Shown one piece after another: positions 42,619-51,673 of a stretch of DNA of 64,000 nucleotides. Origin of the DNA: Branchiibius cervicis (GTDB lineage Bacteria; Actinomycetota; Actinomycetes; Actinomycetales; Dermatophilaceae). Both the position numbers and the translations under genes were made by a program. The notes below the pieces were generated by a model. That model worked only from the letters and a program-made list of their open reading frames with translations, made no database searches and was not told where the DNA came from. Numbering within the stretch: position 1 is the stretch's first letter; the number at the start of each line of letters is the position of its first letter. Location: assembly GCF_042661605.1 (NCBI RefSeq), contig NZ_JBHSWJ010000002.1, forward strand, positions 1,488,001 through 1,552,000, written 5' to 3'.

Positions 42619-45408
42619 TCAGTCGAGCCGGTCGGCGGCCACCACGCCGCGCAGGATGGCGTCGACGGCACGGTCGGCGGTCCGGCGCAGGCCTTCATCG
42701 GGTGCCGCGTCCTTGATCTGACCCAGCAGGTCGACCAATTGCTTGCAGCGGCGCACGAAGTCGCCCGCGGTCAGCGAACCGTCGCGCAGGACCGTCTCCA
42801 GGCGACCGCCGCTGGCCCACCGATGGATACTCCACGCGAGACCGCCGTCCGGCTCGGCCATCTGCGGTACACCGGCCTCCTGCTGGCGGGCGACCAGGCC
42901 GGCCCACATGTCCCGCAGGTCCTCCAGGGCGTCGCGCACATCGGCGTTCGGGATCTTCGGGGCCTCCCCCGCTGCGTCACCGCGAGGCTCGTAGATGAGC
43001 GCACTCACAACCGCAGCGAGCGAGGCAGCATCGAGCTGCCGCCAGGTGCCCTGGCGCAGGCACTCGGCGACCAGGAGATCCTTCTCGGCGTAGATCCGCG
43101 CAAGCACCTGACCCTGATCGGTGACCGTCGTTCCGGTGGGATCGAGGTAGCCGAGTCCGGCCAGCAGGTCGCAGATCCGCTCGAAGGTGCGCGCCACCGT
43201 GTGGGTACGCCGGTCGACCTTGCGCTGCAGGCCCTCGGTCTCCCGTTCCAACTGCCACCAGCGCTGGGACCAGCGCGCGTGCTGCTCGCGGTAGGGGCAG
43301 CTGTGACACGGGTGCGCCCGGATCTGGGCGCGCAAGGTTTCGATCTGCTCGTCGTACGCCGATCGCCGGGCCTGCCGGGTCTCGTCCGCCTCCTGCGCGG
43401 CCCGGCTGATCTCCCGTGCCGTCGGCACGTCGCGACCGGCCTTCGCACGAACGGTAGCCGCCAGGTCGCGACGCGACTTGGGGTTGCGGGCGTTGAACTG
43501 CTTCGGAATCGGAAGGTGCGCGATCGGGCGCACGGGGCCGTCGACGTCAGAAGGCTCGAGGCGGCGTACTTGTGCGTCCTGGGTGAGCACGGTCGGCACC
43601 GGCGAGGACGCCTTGCCCGGTCGTTTCGGGGTGATGACGATGCCCAGGCCGGCCCGGCGCCCCTCGGCCAGGTGGATCACGTCACCGGGTTTCAACTCAT
43701 CCAGCGAGACTTGGGTCGCGGCGGTTTCGGAGGCCATCCGTGCTTTGCGGGCTTGCTTCTCCAGGTCGCTCAGCTCACGTCGCAGTCCGGCGTACTCCTG
43801 GAAGTCGCCCAGGTGGCAACGCATTGCGTCGGCGTACCCCTCGAGGGCTTCCCGGTTCCGCTGGATCGAGCGGGCCACACCGACCACGGATCGGTCGGCC
43901 TGGAACTGCGCGAACGACGCCTCCAGCACCGACGTGGCCCGCTGCCGGCCGACCTGTCCGACCAGGTTGACCGCCATGTTGGCGGTGGGCACGAAGGAAG
44001 AGCGCAACGTGTAGGTGCGGGTGGAGGCCAGCCCGGCCACCTCGGCGGGGTCGATGCCGCGCTGCCACAGGACGACGGCGTGTCCTTCGATGTCGATCCC
44101 GCGCCGTCCGGCCCGACCGGTCAACTGGGTGTACTCGGCCGGGGTGATGTCGGCGTGGGTCTCACCGTTGAATTTCACCAGTCGTTCGAGCACCACGCTG
44201 CGGGCCGGCATGTTGATCCCGAGGGCCAGCGTCTCGGTAGCGAACACCGCGCGCAGGTCACCGTTGGTGAACAGTTCCTCGACGATCTCCCGGAAGCTCG
44301 GCAGCATGCCGGCGTGATGCGCGGCGAACCCCCGGGTCAGCCCTTCGAGGAATTCCCAGTACCCCAGGACCACCAGGTCCTCTTCGGGGATCGAGATGAC
44401 CCGTTCCTGCACCTGGCGGCGGATCCGCTCGCCCTGCTCCGGCGGGATGAGCCGGGTCCCCCACGCCAGGCACTGGGCGACGGCGGCGTCACAACCGGCC
44501 CGGCTGAAGATGAAGGTGATCGCCGGCAGCAGCGCCTCACGGTCCAACGCCTCGATCACCTCGGGCCGGCTCGGCCCGCGGCCCGGACGACCCGCACGCA
44601 CCGGACCTCTTGGTCCCCCACGACTCTGGCCGCGGCGGCCACGCGGCCCACCGGCGTCGTCACGGCGGCCATGCCGGGACTCGGCCTCTTGCGCCGAAAT
44701 GCTTTGCAGCAGTTGAGGGTTGACCCGGGCGTTATCGCTGGCATTGACGAACAGATCCATGATCCGCTTGCCGACCATCATGTGCTGCCACAACGGCACA
44801 GGACGGTGTTCCTCGACGATGACCTCGGTGTCGCCGCGGACCTCCCGCAGCCAGTCGCCGAATTCTTCGGCGTTGCTGACGGTGGCCGACAACGACACCA
44901 GCTGGACCGACGCCGGGAGCTGGATGATCACTTCCTCCCAGACCGCGCCGCGGAAGCGATCGGCCAGGTAGTGCACCTCGTCCATGACCACGAAGCCCAG
45001 ATCCCGCAGCGTGCCGGACCGCGCGTAGATCATGTTCCGCAACACCTCGGTGGTCATGACCACGACCGGAGCTTCGCCGTTGATCGAGGAATCGCCGGTC
45101 AGCAGCCCCACCTTGTCCGCCCCGTGCTGCTCGACCAGTTCGTTGTACTTCTGGTTGGACAGGGCCTTGATCGGGGTCGTGTAGAAGGTCTTGCGCCCGG
45201 TGTGCAGGGCCAGGTACGCCGCGAACGCACCGACAACCGTCTTGCCGGAGCCGGTCGGCGCGGCGACCAGCACGCTGCGGCCCTGCTGCACCGCGGTGCA
45301 CCCGCGGACCTGGAAGTCATCGAGTTCGAAGTCGAATGACTCGATGAAACGGGTCAGGTGGGAACGGTCGAACCGCTTGGCCGGATCGTCGGGGTGGGCG
45401 GCGCTCAC
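42619..45408 (-). CDS. helY: DEAD/DEAH-box RNA helicase, HelY/Ski2-like
   Basis: 929 aa superfamily 2 helicase. Motif I AAPTGSGKTVVG near residue 50, TTPIKALSNQKYNEL (Ia), MDEVHYLADRFRG (II, DEVH), SLSATVSN (III), HHAGMLPSFREIVEELF, ATETLALGINMPA and QLTGRAGRRGID (VI). An Arg/Gly-rich insertion lies around residues 245-290. A short CHSCPYREQHARW segment near residue 700 could bind metal. The C-terminal region matches the DSHCT domain. HelY-type helicases act on structured RNA. GTG start; the gene follows tatC by nine bases in the tatA-tatC-helY order known in Actinobacteria. Confidence 0.9.
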   Translation of the reverse strand: MSAAHPDDPAKRFDRSHLTRFIESFDFELDDFQVRGCTAVQQGRSVLVAAPTGSGKTVVGAFAAYLALHTGRKTFYTTPIKALSNQKYNELVEQHGADKVGLLTGDSSINGEAPVVVMTTEVLRNMIYARSGTLRDLGFVVMDEVHYLADRFRGAVWEEVIIQLPASVQLVSLSATVSNAEEFGDWLREVRGDTEVIVEEHRPVPLWQHMMVGKRIMDLFVNASDNARVNPQLLQSISAQEAESRHGRRDDAGGPRGRRGQSRGGPRGPVRAGRPGRGPSRPEVIEALDREALLPAITFIFSRAGCDAAVAQCLAWGTRLIPPEQGERIRRQVQERVISIPEEDLVVLGYWEFLEGLTRGFAAHHAGMLPSFREIVEELFTNGDLRAVFATETLALGINMPARSVVLERLVKFNGETHADITPAEYTQLTGRAGRRGIDIEGHAVVLWQRGIDPAEVAGLASTRTYTLRSSFVPTANMAVNLVGQVGRQRATSVLEASFAQFQADRSVVGVARSIQRNREALEGYADAMRCHLGDFQEYAGLRRELSDLEKQARKARMASETAATQVSLDELKPGDVIHLAEGRRAGLGIVITPKRPGKASSPVPTVLTQDAQVRRLEPSDVDGPVRPIAHLPIPKQFNARNPKSRRDLAATVRAKAGRDVPTAREISRAAQEADETRQARRSAYDEQIETLRAQIRAHPCHSCPYREQHARWSQRWWQLERETEGLQRKVDRRTHTVARTFERICDLLAGLGYLDPTGTTVTDQGQVLARIYAEKDLLVAECLRQGTWRQLDAASLAAVVSALIYEPRGDAAGEAPKIPNADVRDALEDLRDMWAGLVARQQEAGVPQMAEPDGGLAWSIHRWASGGRLETVLRDGSLTAGDFVRRCKQLVDLLGQIKDAAPDEGLRRTADRAVDAILRGVVAADRLD

Positions 45409-45417
45409 GCCATCACT

Positions 45418-46230
45418 TTAGAGCGGGGACCGTTCGTCATCGGGGACGTCCAACCACTCGGGGCGGCCGGAGTCGCGACGCTTGTCCATGAACAGTGAGA
45501 TTCCGCAGGCGGCGAAATAGAGCGCGATCATCGGCCCCATCAACACCAGCATCGACCACACGTCGGGACTGGGACTCATCGCTGCCGCGAACACCCCGAT
45601 GGCCATGACGGCGATGCGCCACCCTTTGAGCATGATGCGGCCGGGGAACACATGCGCGGCGTTCAGCGCAACGAGGAACACCGGGACCAGGAACGCGAAC
45701 CCGAACGCGAGGATGAATTTCGTCACGAATGTCAGGTAGGTCTGCCCGTCCTGGAAGTTCGCGACGCCCTCGGGAGTGACTCCCAACAGGAACTTCACCG
45801 CGTTGGGCAGCGCGAAGGTCGACGCCCAACAGCCCACGAGGAAGAGCGGGACCGCAGCGGCGAGGAATCCCAGTCCGGTGCGCTTCTCCTTGCGGGTCAG
45901 GCCGGGAGCGAGGAACGCCCAGATCTCCCACAGCCACACGGGGCTGGATGCGATGATGCCCACCCACAGCGCGACCTTGAACTTGATGCTGAACGGGTCG
46001 GTGATGGCGCCGCCCATGTTCAGCTTGACGTCGGGATTGTTGCGTTCGCGGGCAACGCTGTTGATCGGCTCCTGGAGCCACTGCCAGATGTCGTCGTACC
46101 GGAGCCAGCCGATGATGCCACCGATGAGGATGGCGATGAAGGCAACCGTCGCCCGGTTACGGAACTCCTTGAAGTGTTCGCCCAGCGACATCCGGGCTTC
46201 GGGGTTGTTCTTGCGCCTCAGAAGTGCCAT
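45418..46230 (-). CDS. tatC: Twin-arginine translocase subunit TatC
   Basis: 270 aa, six helices. The N-terminal MSLGEHFKEFRNRATVAF and the first loop that recognises the twin-arginine signal, PFSIKFKVALWVGIIASSPVWLWEIWAFLAPGL, are clear, as is MSPSPDVWSMLVLMGPM. TatC is the receptor core for folded-protein export with TatA. It lies 51 bases downstream of tatA and nine bases before helY. Confidence 0.96.
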   Translation of the reverse strand: MALLRRKNNPEARMSLGEHFKEFRNRATVAFIAILIGGIIGWLRYDDIWQWLQEPINSVARERNNPDVKLNMGGAITDPFSIKFKVALWVGIIASSPVWLWEIWAFLAPGLTRKEKRTGLGFLAAAVPLFLVGCWASTFALPNAVKFLLGVTPEGVANFQDGQTYLTFVTKFILAFGFAFLVPVFLVALNAAHVFPGRIMLKGWRIAVMAIGVFAAAMSPSPDVWSMLVLMGPMIALYFAACGISLFMDKRRDSGRPEWLDVPDDERSPL

Positions 46231-46281
46231 CGACGCGTCAGGTCTCTCACGGGCGGCTTCACGCAGTCAACTGGTGGTGGC

Positions 46282-46653
46282 TCAGGCACCCGTGGGGCGG
46301 TCGGAGTTGGTTGCGGTCGGCTGCTGAGGGTAGGTCTGCGCCGGCGGCTGCTGGGGGTAGGTCTGCGCCGGCGGCTGCTGAGGGTAGGTCTGCGCCGGGG
46401 GCTGCTGCACGGGGGCTTCGCCGGGAACGGCGCTAGCCGGCTGCGGCGGCACCGTCTCGCCGGGCACCGTCGTGTTGGCGGCGTCGCTCTTCTTGCCCTC
46501 TTCCTGCATCTCGCCGATCTCGCTCTTGAGGATGCGGGCCGACCGGCCCAGACTCCGCGCGGCGTCCGGCAGGCGCTTCCAGCCGAACACGACGATGGCG
46601 AGAAGCACGATGACAATCAGCGCGCTCGGCCGCTCGAAGAGGTTTCCAAACAT
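46282..46653 (-). CDS. tatA: Twin-arginine translocase subunit TatA with Pro/Gln repeat tail
   Basis: 123 aa. One N-terminal helix (SALIVIVLLAIVVFGW) is followed by the conserved KRLPDAARSLGRSARILKSEI amphipathic helix. The tail is Pro/Gln-rich and contains three copies of PPAQTYPQQ encoded by a 27-base tandem repeat. TatA oligomers form the export pore with TatC. ATG 46653 is the family start; the repeat tail is not part of the conserved fold. Confidence 0.93.
   Translation of the reverse strand: MFGNLFERPSALIVIVLLAIVVFGWKRLPDAARSLGRSARILKSEIGEMQEEGKKSDAANTTVPGETVPPQPASAVPGEAPVQQPPAQTYPQQPPAQTYPQQPPAQTYPQQPTATNSDRPTGA
46321..46407. repeat. 27-bp tandem repeat, three copies plus a partial, in the tatA 3' region
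   Basis: The unit starts ctgctgagggtaggtctg and repeats at 46321, 46348 and 46375 with one or two changes per copy, then ctgctg at 46402-46407. The length is a multiple of three, so each copy adds nine in-frame residues to TatA. Copy number may vary between strains by slippage. Confidence 0.92.
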
Positions 46654-46735
46654 ACGAACTGAACTCCCTCGGTACGACACACGCTTTGTGTCGTTCGTCT
46701 CACCACGACGCGCAGGTCGCGCATCTGTTGTCAGC

Positions 46736-47707
46736 CTACGTCACATAGCCCGCCAGCGCGTCGCGCGCGCCGCTGGCAACCTGCTGACGCAGCGTCTCCG
46801 GCTCGATGACCTCGGCGGCGCCGCTCAGGCGCCACACCAACTGCCGCAGCCAGGTCAGGTCGGCGGTCCGCAGTCGCACGAGGAGGGTGCCCTCGGGGGT
46901 CCGCTCGACATGCTCGACCGGGTAGTAGTCGGCAACCCATGCCGCATGCGGCTGCAGCGACAAGGTGACCACGATGTCCTCCGGCCCGCTGGTGAACACC
47001 TCCGCGTTGAAACTGGCCACATCGCGCGGTGCGGCCTCCGGCGGCGGTGTTCCGTCCTCGTCGAGCACCTGCCACGCCTCGACCCGATCCAGCCGGAACA
47101 ACCGCTGGTCCTGCGCCCGGTGGCACCAGCCTTCGAGATACCAGTGGCCGTCGATGGACAGCACCCGCATGGGGTCGACGTCGCGCTCGGTGGTCTCATC
47201 GCGCGACGCCACCAGGTACCGCAGGTGCACCCGTCGGTGGTCGCGGACCGCGCCGCGCAGGTCGGTCAGGAGGTCGGCGGGCAGATCCGCCAGCCGCACC
47301 TGCACGTTCGCCGACGCGGCGCTTGCGTCACCGGTGGCCTCGACCAGCTTGGCCAGTGCACGGTCGATCGCATCCCGATCCCCCAAGCCCGGCACGTCGG
47401 CCAGGGTGCGTAACCCGACGATCAGCGCGAGCGCCTCATCGACGCCCAGGCGCAACGGCCTGGCGATAGTGTCGGCGTTGCGCACGAAGACCCGGCCCTG
47501 CTCCCATTCGGCCTCGATCAGGTCGTCGGGCATGTGCCCCGGAGTTCCGCACATGAACAGCAGCGCCAGGTCCGATTCGATCTGGGACCGGCTCACGTCG
47601 AACTCCGCCGCGGCCTGTTCGATGTCGATCCCCTGTCGATTGACCAGCCAGGGCACCAGTTGCAGCAACCGGCCAAGGCGCTGGGTCGCAGATTCGGCCG
47701 CCATCAT
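46736..47707 (-). CDS. pafC: WYL-domain transcriptional regulator PafC
   Basis: 323 aa. N-terminal HTH (LVNRQGIDIEQAAAEFDVSRSQIESDLALL), middle WYL domain (VHLRYLVASRDETTERDVDPMRVLSIDGHWYLEGWCH) and C-terminal WCX region. With PafB it forms the heterodimeric activator of the LexA/RecA-independent DNA damage response; despite the name the pair is not needed for pupylation. The ATG overlaps the pafB stop (ATGA). Confidence 0.92.
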   Translation of the reverse strand: MMAAESATQRLGRLLQLVPWLVNRQGIDIEQAAAEFDVSRSQIESDLALLFMCGTPGHMPDDLIEAEWEQGRVFVRNADTIARPLRLGVDEALALIVGLRTLADVPGLGDRDAIDRALAKLVEATGDASAASANVQVRLADLPADLLTDLRGAVRDHRRVHLRYLVASRDETTERDVDPMRVLSIDGHWYLEGWCHRAQDQRLFRLDRVEAWQVLDEDGTPPPEAAPRDVASFNAEVFTSGPEDIVVTLSLQPHAAWVADYYPVEHVERTPEGTLLVRLRTADLTWLRQLVWRLSGAAEVIEPETLRQQVASGARDALAGYVT

Positions 47708-48683
47708 GCACCGTTCCGGTTGGCGTCGAGGGCCGCCTGCAATCGGCGTACGACACCCTGGACGACTTCGGGCGGCTCGATGGCCCGCACCGCCGGGCCG
47801 AACCCGGCGATCTCCTCGGCCAGACTCTCTGCGTCGCCGAACTCCAGCGTCAATTCGGTCCATCCCTGCGGATCCTCGGTCGTGGCGACGGCGCGACGGC
47901 GTAATGCGTGCGCCGAACCCGGGCGGGCCAGGACCCGGGCGCGGCCGATCACCTGCGGTCCGTCGGTGCCGGAGATCATCGCGATCGCGTCATGCGGCGG
48001 AATCTGGTACTCCCCGGTTTGCCGGTACGTCGAACGGGGCCTTCGATGCGGCTCAACCGGAAGACGCGCGGCGCCTGGCGATCCTGGTCGAACCCGGCGA
48101 CGTACCAGCGGCCCAGGTGGTTGACCACCGACCACGGCTGCACGGTGCGTTCGGTGGCGGCGCCGCCCGGGCGCCGGTAGGTGAAGCGCACCGCGACCCG
48201 GTCGAGCACCGCATCCTTCACGGGTGCGAACGCGGGCTCGCTGGTGCGTACGCGTGGTTCCAGACCGATGATCGAGTCCACGTCGCGTTCGACGTCCGCG
48301 GCCTGGAGTTTGCGCAGCGCCGACGCGGCGGGACCGGCCAGGCTGGCCTGCTGCCAGGTCCGGCTGGCCAGGCCCAGCACGGCCAACTCGTCCGGCTCGA
48401 AGGCGATCTGGGGAAGGGCGTAGTCGCGCTGGTCGATCCGGTAGCCGGGCTCGTCGTCGAACAACGGGTCAAGGGGCTCGGTGCGTAGCGGGATACCCAA
48501 CTCGCGCAACTCCTCCTTGTCCCGCTCGAACATCCGGTCGAACGCCTCATCGGAGGCGGTCTGCGCGTACTGCGGGACTGCCTCGTGGATCCGCGCTTTG
48601 GAGAGGGGGCGCCGGGTATAAAGCAGGCAGATCACGAGGTTGAGCAGCCGTTCCGTTTTGACGGCCGGTGACGGTGCGCTCAC
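47704..48683 (-). CDS. pafB: WYL-domain transcriptional regulator PafB (frameshift near 48037)
   Basis: About 326 aa after one base is restored in the gggg run at 48036-48039, joining RLSRIEGP to RSTYRQTGEYQIPPHDA. HTH: KTERLLNLVICLLYTRRPLSKARIHEAV. WYL domain: VAVRFTYRRPG and VQPWSVVNHLGRWYVAGFD. PafB pairs with PafC as a DNA-damage-responsive transcription activator. The frame error splits the protein just after the WYL domain. GTG start at 48683. Confidence 0.9.
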
Positions 48684-48736
48684 AGCGCCGACGGTATCCC
48701 ACCCAGCACGCAGACGCGCCGTACTACCCTGCGTGC

Positions 48737-49816
48737 GTGATCAAGTGGCGTCAGGGAACCGTTGAGACGGTCGAAGAGTTGTGGTCCGGTGCGTGTCAGG
48801 TGCAGACCCGAGTAGGTCAGGATCTGGTACCGGCCATCGCCTACGTGACGCTCACCGGACGCCCGAACGTCGGGGACCGCGTGTTGTTGAACGTGACCGC
48901 GTTGGAGAAGGGGCTGGGCACGGGTGGTCTCGCGCTGGTGGTGGCCACACCCGATCGCTTGCCCAGTGACCCCGCCTTCACGCAGGGGCACGTCGTCAAG
49001 GCGCGGTACACACCGCTGCAGGACATGGTGCTCGGCGTCGACGAACAGGACAGTCCCCATCACCACCTGCTGGCCGATGCGGATTCGATCGACGGGATGC
49101 CGGTGATCGCGGCCGATCTGCACTCGTCGGTGCCAGCCATCATCGCCGGGCTGCGTTCGGTGAAGCCGGACGCGAAAGTCGTCTACGTGATGACCGACGG
49201 CGGCGCGCTGCCGCTGGCGTTCTCGCGCAATGTCGCCGGTCTGCGCCGCGCCAACTGGCTGACCGGCGCCATCACCGTGGGCCAAGCCTTCGGGGGCACG
49301 CTGGAGGCGGTCAACGTGCACACCGGCCTGCTCGCGGCGCGTCTGGTGCTGGGCGCCGACGTGGCCGTGGTCAGCCAGGGCCCGGGCAACCTGGGCACGG
49401 GAACCAGGTGGGGCTTTTCCGGGACTTCGGCCGGTGAGACCCTCAACGCCGCCCACACCCTGGGCGGGCGGGCGATCGCCGCGCTGCGGGTTTCGCAGGC
49501 CGACGAGCGCCCCCGGCACCGCGGTCTGTCCCACCACAGTCGTACGGCGTACGGCCGGGTGGCGCTGGTGCCCGCGGACGTGCCGGTGGCCGACCTCGAC
49601 TCCGAGTTCGGCCGGTCGTTGTCGGATCAGGTCGATGAACTCATCGCCAGCACTGACGGACGGTTGCGACGGGTCGATGTCGACGTCACCGGAATGCGCG
49701 AGGTGCTCGATGAGTCACCCGTGCTCATGCAGTCGATGGGTCGCGGCCTCGAGCAGGACGAGGCGGCGTTCCTGGTGGCGGCGGCTGCGGGCAAGCACGT
49801 CGCAGGGCTGCTGTAA
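48737..49816 (+). CDS. DUF3866 protein
   Basis: 359 aa, family recognised from the start IKWRQGTVETVEELWSGACQVQTRV, the block VIAADLHSSVPAIIAGLRSVKPDAKVVYVMTDGGALPLAFS and QGPGNLGTGTRWGFSGTSAGETLNAAHTLGG. Function is unknown; it is widespread in Actinobacteria and Firmicutes beside diverse genes. GTG 48737 fits the family start. It is divergent from pafB. The IS30 element begins 46 bases after its stop. Confidence 0.87.
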   Translation: MIKWRQGTVETVEELWSGACQVQTRVGQDLVPAIAYVTLTGRPNVGDRVLLNVTALEKGLGTGGLALVVATPDRLPSDPAFTQGHVVKARYTPLQDMVLGVDEQDSPHHHLLADADSIDGMPVIAADLHSSVPAIIAGLRSVKPDAKVVYVMTDGGALPLAFSRNVAGLRRANWLTGAITVGQAFGGTLEAVNVHTGLLAARLVLGADVAVVSQGPGNLGTGTRWGFSGTSAGETLNAAHTLGGRAIAALRVSQADERPRHRGLSHHSRTAYGRVALVPADVPVADLDSEFGRSLSDQVDELIASTDGRLRRVDVDVTGMREVLDESPVLMQSMGRGLEQDEAAFLVAAAAGKHVAGLL

Positions 49817-49862
49817 CACCGGCGGCCGCGCAACCGGTGGGACCGGTGGGACCGACCCCCGG

Positions 49863-49889
49863 ACTTTTGGAACGGGATCCACCCGAGAA
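49863..49889 (+). repeat. Left terminal inverted repeat of the IS30 element
   Basis: 27 bases beginning ACTTTTGGAACGGGATCC, complementary to the right end with two mismatches. Confidence 0.87.
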
Positions 49890-49933
49890 TTGCGGCAAGT
49901 TCAGGCGGTGGGTGCAACACGGTCTTGGAGGTT

Positions 49934-51154
49934 GTGTTGCAGGATCTGTCTCGGGAGCATCGCCGGGCTCTTCGGTTGTTGTCGCGGGGATTGAGCGCTG
50001 AACAGGCAGCGCGTCGGGTCGGGGTTAAGCCTGACCGGGTGCGTTCGTGGGCCAAGCTGGCCGGTATGACGCTGATTCTTGGTCGCCACGGGGGTGTGGC
50101 TGGTGTGGTCAAACCGGCCCCGGTGGCCGGGCCATGGACCGATGAGTCGGGCCGGTTGACCGACCAGGCCAGGGTGGTCATCCATCTGCGGCTGAACGAG
50201 CGGGTCAGTATCCCCGCGATCGCCGCGGAGTTGGGTGTGCACCGCAGCACGGTGTGGCGGGAGGTGACTCGCGGGCGAGATCCTCGTGATGGGTCCTACC
50301 GGGCGCGTCAAGCCGCTGGGTCCGCCCGCGTTCGGCGTCGTCGTCCGCGGGCGTCCCGGCTCGCGGGCACTGACCTTCGGCTCGAGGTGCTGCGGTTGCT
50401 GCAGGACCGGTTGTCTCCGGAGCAGATCAGCGCTGAGCTTCGTGTCCGGTTCCCGGGCCGGGACGATATGCAGGTGAGTCACGAAACGATCTACCAGGCG
50501 TTGTACGTGCAGGGTAAAGGCTCGCTGCGCCAAGAACTCCTCGGGGAGAAGGCGTTACGGACCGGGCGGACCCGGCGCCGGCCCCGTTCCAACCTGCCCC
50601 CACGGGGCGGTAGCCGTTCCTGGATCGGGGACGAGGCGATGATCACCCAGCGCCCCGCCGAAGCCGAGGATCGTGCCGTGCCTGGGCACTGGGAAGGGGA
50701 CCTGGTGATCGGCACCGACGGATCCAGCGCGTTGATCACCCTGGTGGAACGGATGACCCGCTACGTGCTGGTCCGCCGCCTCCCGCTGACCCACGACTCA
50801 GCCACGGTGTCTGTCCAGCTGATCGCGATGATGCGTGACCTGCCGGCCTCGCTGCGGCAAACGGTGACCTAGGACCAAGGCGTGGAGATGGCCCGGCACG
50901 CGCAGTTCACCCTGGCCACGAACTGCCAGGTGTTCTTCTGCGATCCGCACTCGCCCTGGCAACGCGGGACGAATGAGAACACCAACGGACTGATCCGCGA
51001 CTTCTACCCCAAGTCCACCAACTTCGCCGACATCACCGATGAGCAGATCGCCGACATGCAGCGCCTGCTGAACATCCGTCCCCGCAAGACCCTGGGCTGG
51101 GCCAAACCAGCCAATATGCTCAACGAACTACTCACCGTTGCAGCCACCACTTGA
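49934..51154 (+). pseudogene. IS30 transposase interrupted by an in-frame amber codon
   Basis: About 406 codons. N-terminal HTH (RLLSRGLSAEQAARRVGV), a second HTH (RVSIPAIAAELGVHRSTVWREV), then the DDE integrase core: first Asp in HWEGDLVIGTDG, second Asp in the motif VTWDQG, and Glu in RGTNENTNGLIRDFYPK. At 50870-50872 the Trp codon of TWD reads TAG; the frame continues intact to 51154. Unlike other breaks in this window this is a substitution, not an indel. The transposase is probably inactive unless the stop is read through. Start is uncertain: TTG 49925, GTG 49934 or TTG 49937. Confidence 0.87.
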
Positions 51155-51165
51155 ATCCGCCTGCG

Positions 51166-51192
51166 TTCTCAGGTGAATCCCGTTCCAAAAGT
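51166..51192 (-). repeat. Right terminal inverted repeat of the IS30 element
   Basis: On the minus strand it begins ACTTTTGGAACGGGATTC, matching the left end in 25 of 27 positions. Confidence 0.87.
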
Positions 51193-51222
51193 TGTGAGCC
51201 GTCAGCCGTCGACCCTTGGCCT

Positions 51223-51639
51223 TCAGCGCAGGCCGAACGCCGATCCCGCGCCGGGCTTGTCGGCGCTGACCAGGTCGACCACGAAGATCAACGTCTCGCC
51301 CGGGCCGATGGCGCCGCCCGCTCCACGATCGCCGTACGCCAGATCGGCGGGGATGGTCAGTTTGCGCCGGCCGCCCACCTTCATTCCCAGGATGCCGGTG
51401 TCCCAGCCCTGGATGACCTGACCGACACCCACCTGGAAGCGCAGGGGTGCCCCGCGGTTCCAGGACGAGTCGAACTCCTCGCCGGTGGACCAGGCGACGC
51501 CGACGTAATGCGCCTGAATGGTGTCTCCCGGCTCGGCCTCGCGGCCGTCACCGACCGTGATGTCCTCGATGACCAGGTCGGTCGGCGGCTCGTCGCCGGG
51601 GAAGTCGATCTCCGGTTTGACGTTGGGGTCGTGAGCCAT
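51223..51639 (-). CDS. FKBP-type peptidyl-prolyl isomerase (cytosolic)
   Basis: 138 aa single FKBP domain: DGREAEPGDTIQAHYVGVAWSTGEEFDSSW, then VGQVIQGWDTGILGMKVGGRRKLTIPADLAYGDRG and ETLIFVVDLV. The PPIase pocket residues (Tyr, Phe-Asp, Val-Ile, Trp) are present. No signal peptide. It follows the secreted two-domain FKBP gene, and both lie downstream of pafA as in many Actinobacteria. Confidence 0.93.
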   Translation of the reverse strand: MAHDPNVKPEIDFPGDEPPTDLVIEDITVGDGREAEPGDTIQAHYVGVAWSTGEEFDSSWNRGAPLRFQVGVGQVIQGWDTGILGMKVGGRRKLTIPADLAYGDRGAGGAIGPGETLIFVVDLVSADKPGAGSAFGLR

Positions 51640-51673
51640 ACGGCGCTCCTTAGGAAGAGTGGACGGGGTTGAT

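Larger units (their letters stand above)
49863..51192. mobile_element. IS30-family insertion sequence
   Basis: Imperfect 27-bp terminal inverted repeats bound the element, at 49863-49889 (starts ACTTTTGGAACGGGAT) and 51166-51192, with two differences. Inside is one transposase gene of IS30 type. About 1.33 kb is somewhat long for the family. The bases outside (GG on the left, TGT on the right) show no obvious target duplication, so the exact ends or the age of insertion remain uncertain. It lies between the DUF3866 gene and the FKBP gene and breaks no host gene. Confidence 0.87.

Noticed and set aside
42739..45339. 866-codon open frame on the plus strand opposite helY
   Set aside because: It is a mirror of the GC-rich helY gene; the composition (His, Arg and Gly rich) resembles no protein and helY has all helicase motifs.
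46321..46407. CRISPR-like array
   Set aside because: Units are contiguous with no spacers and encode an in-frame protein repeat.
49851..51202. Target-site duplication of the IS30 element
   Set aside because: The bases immediately outside the two inverted repeats do not match convincingly at 2-4 bp.
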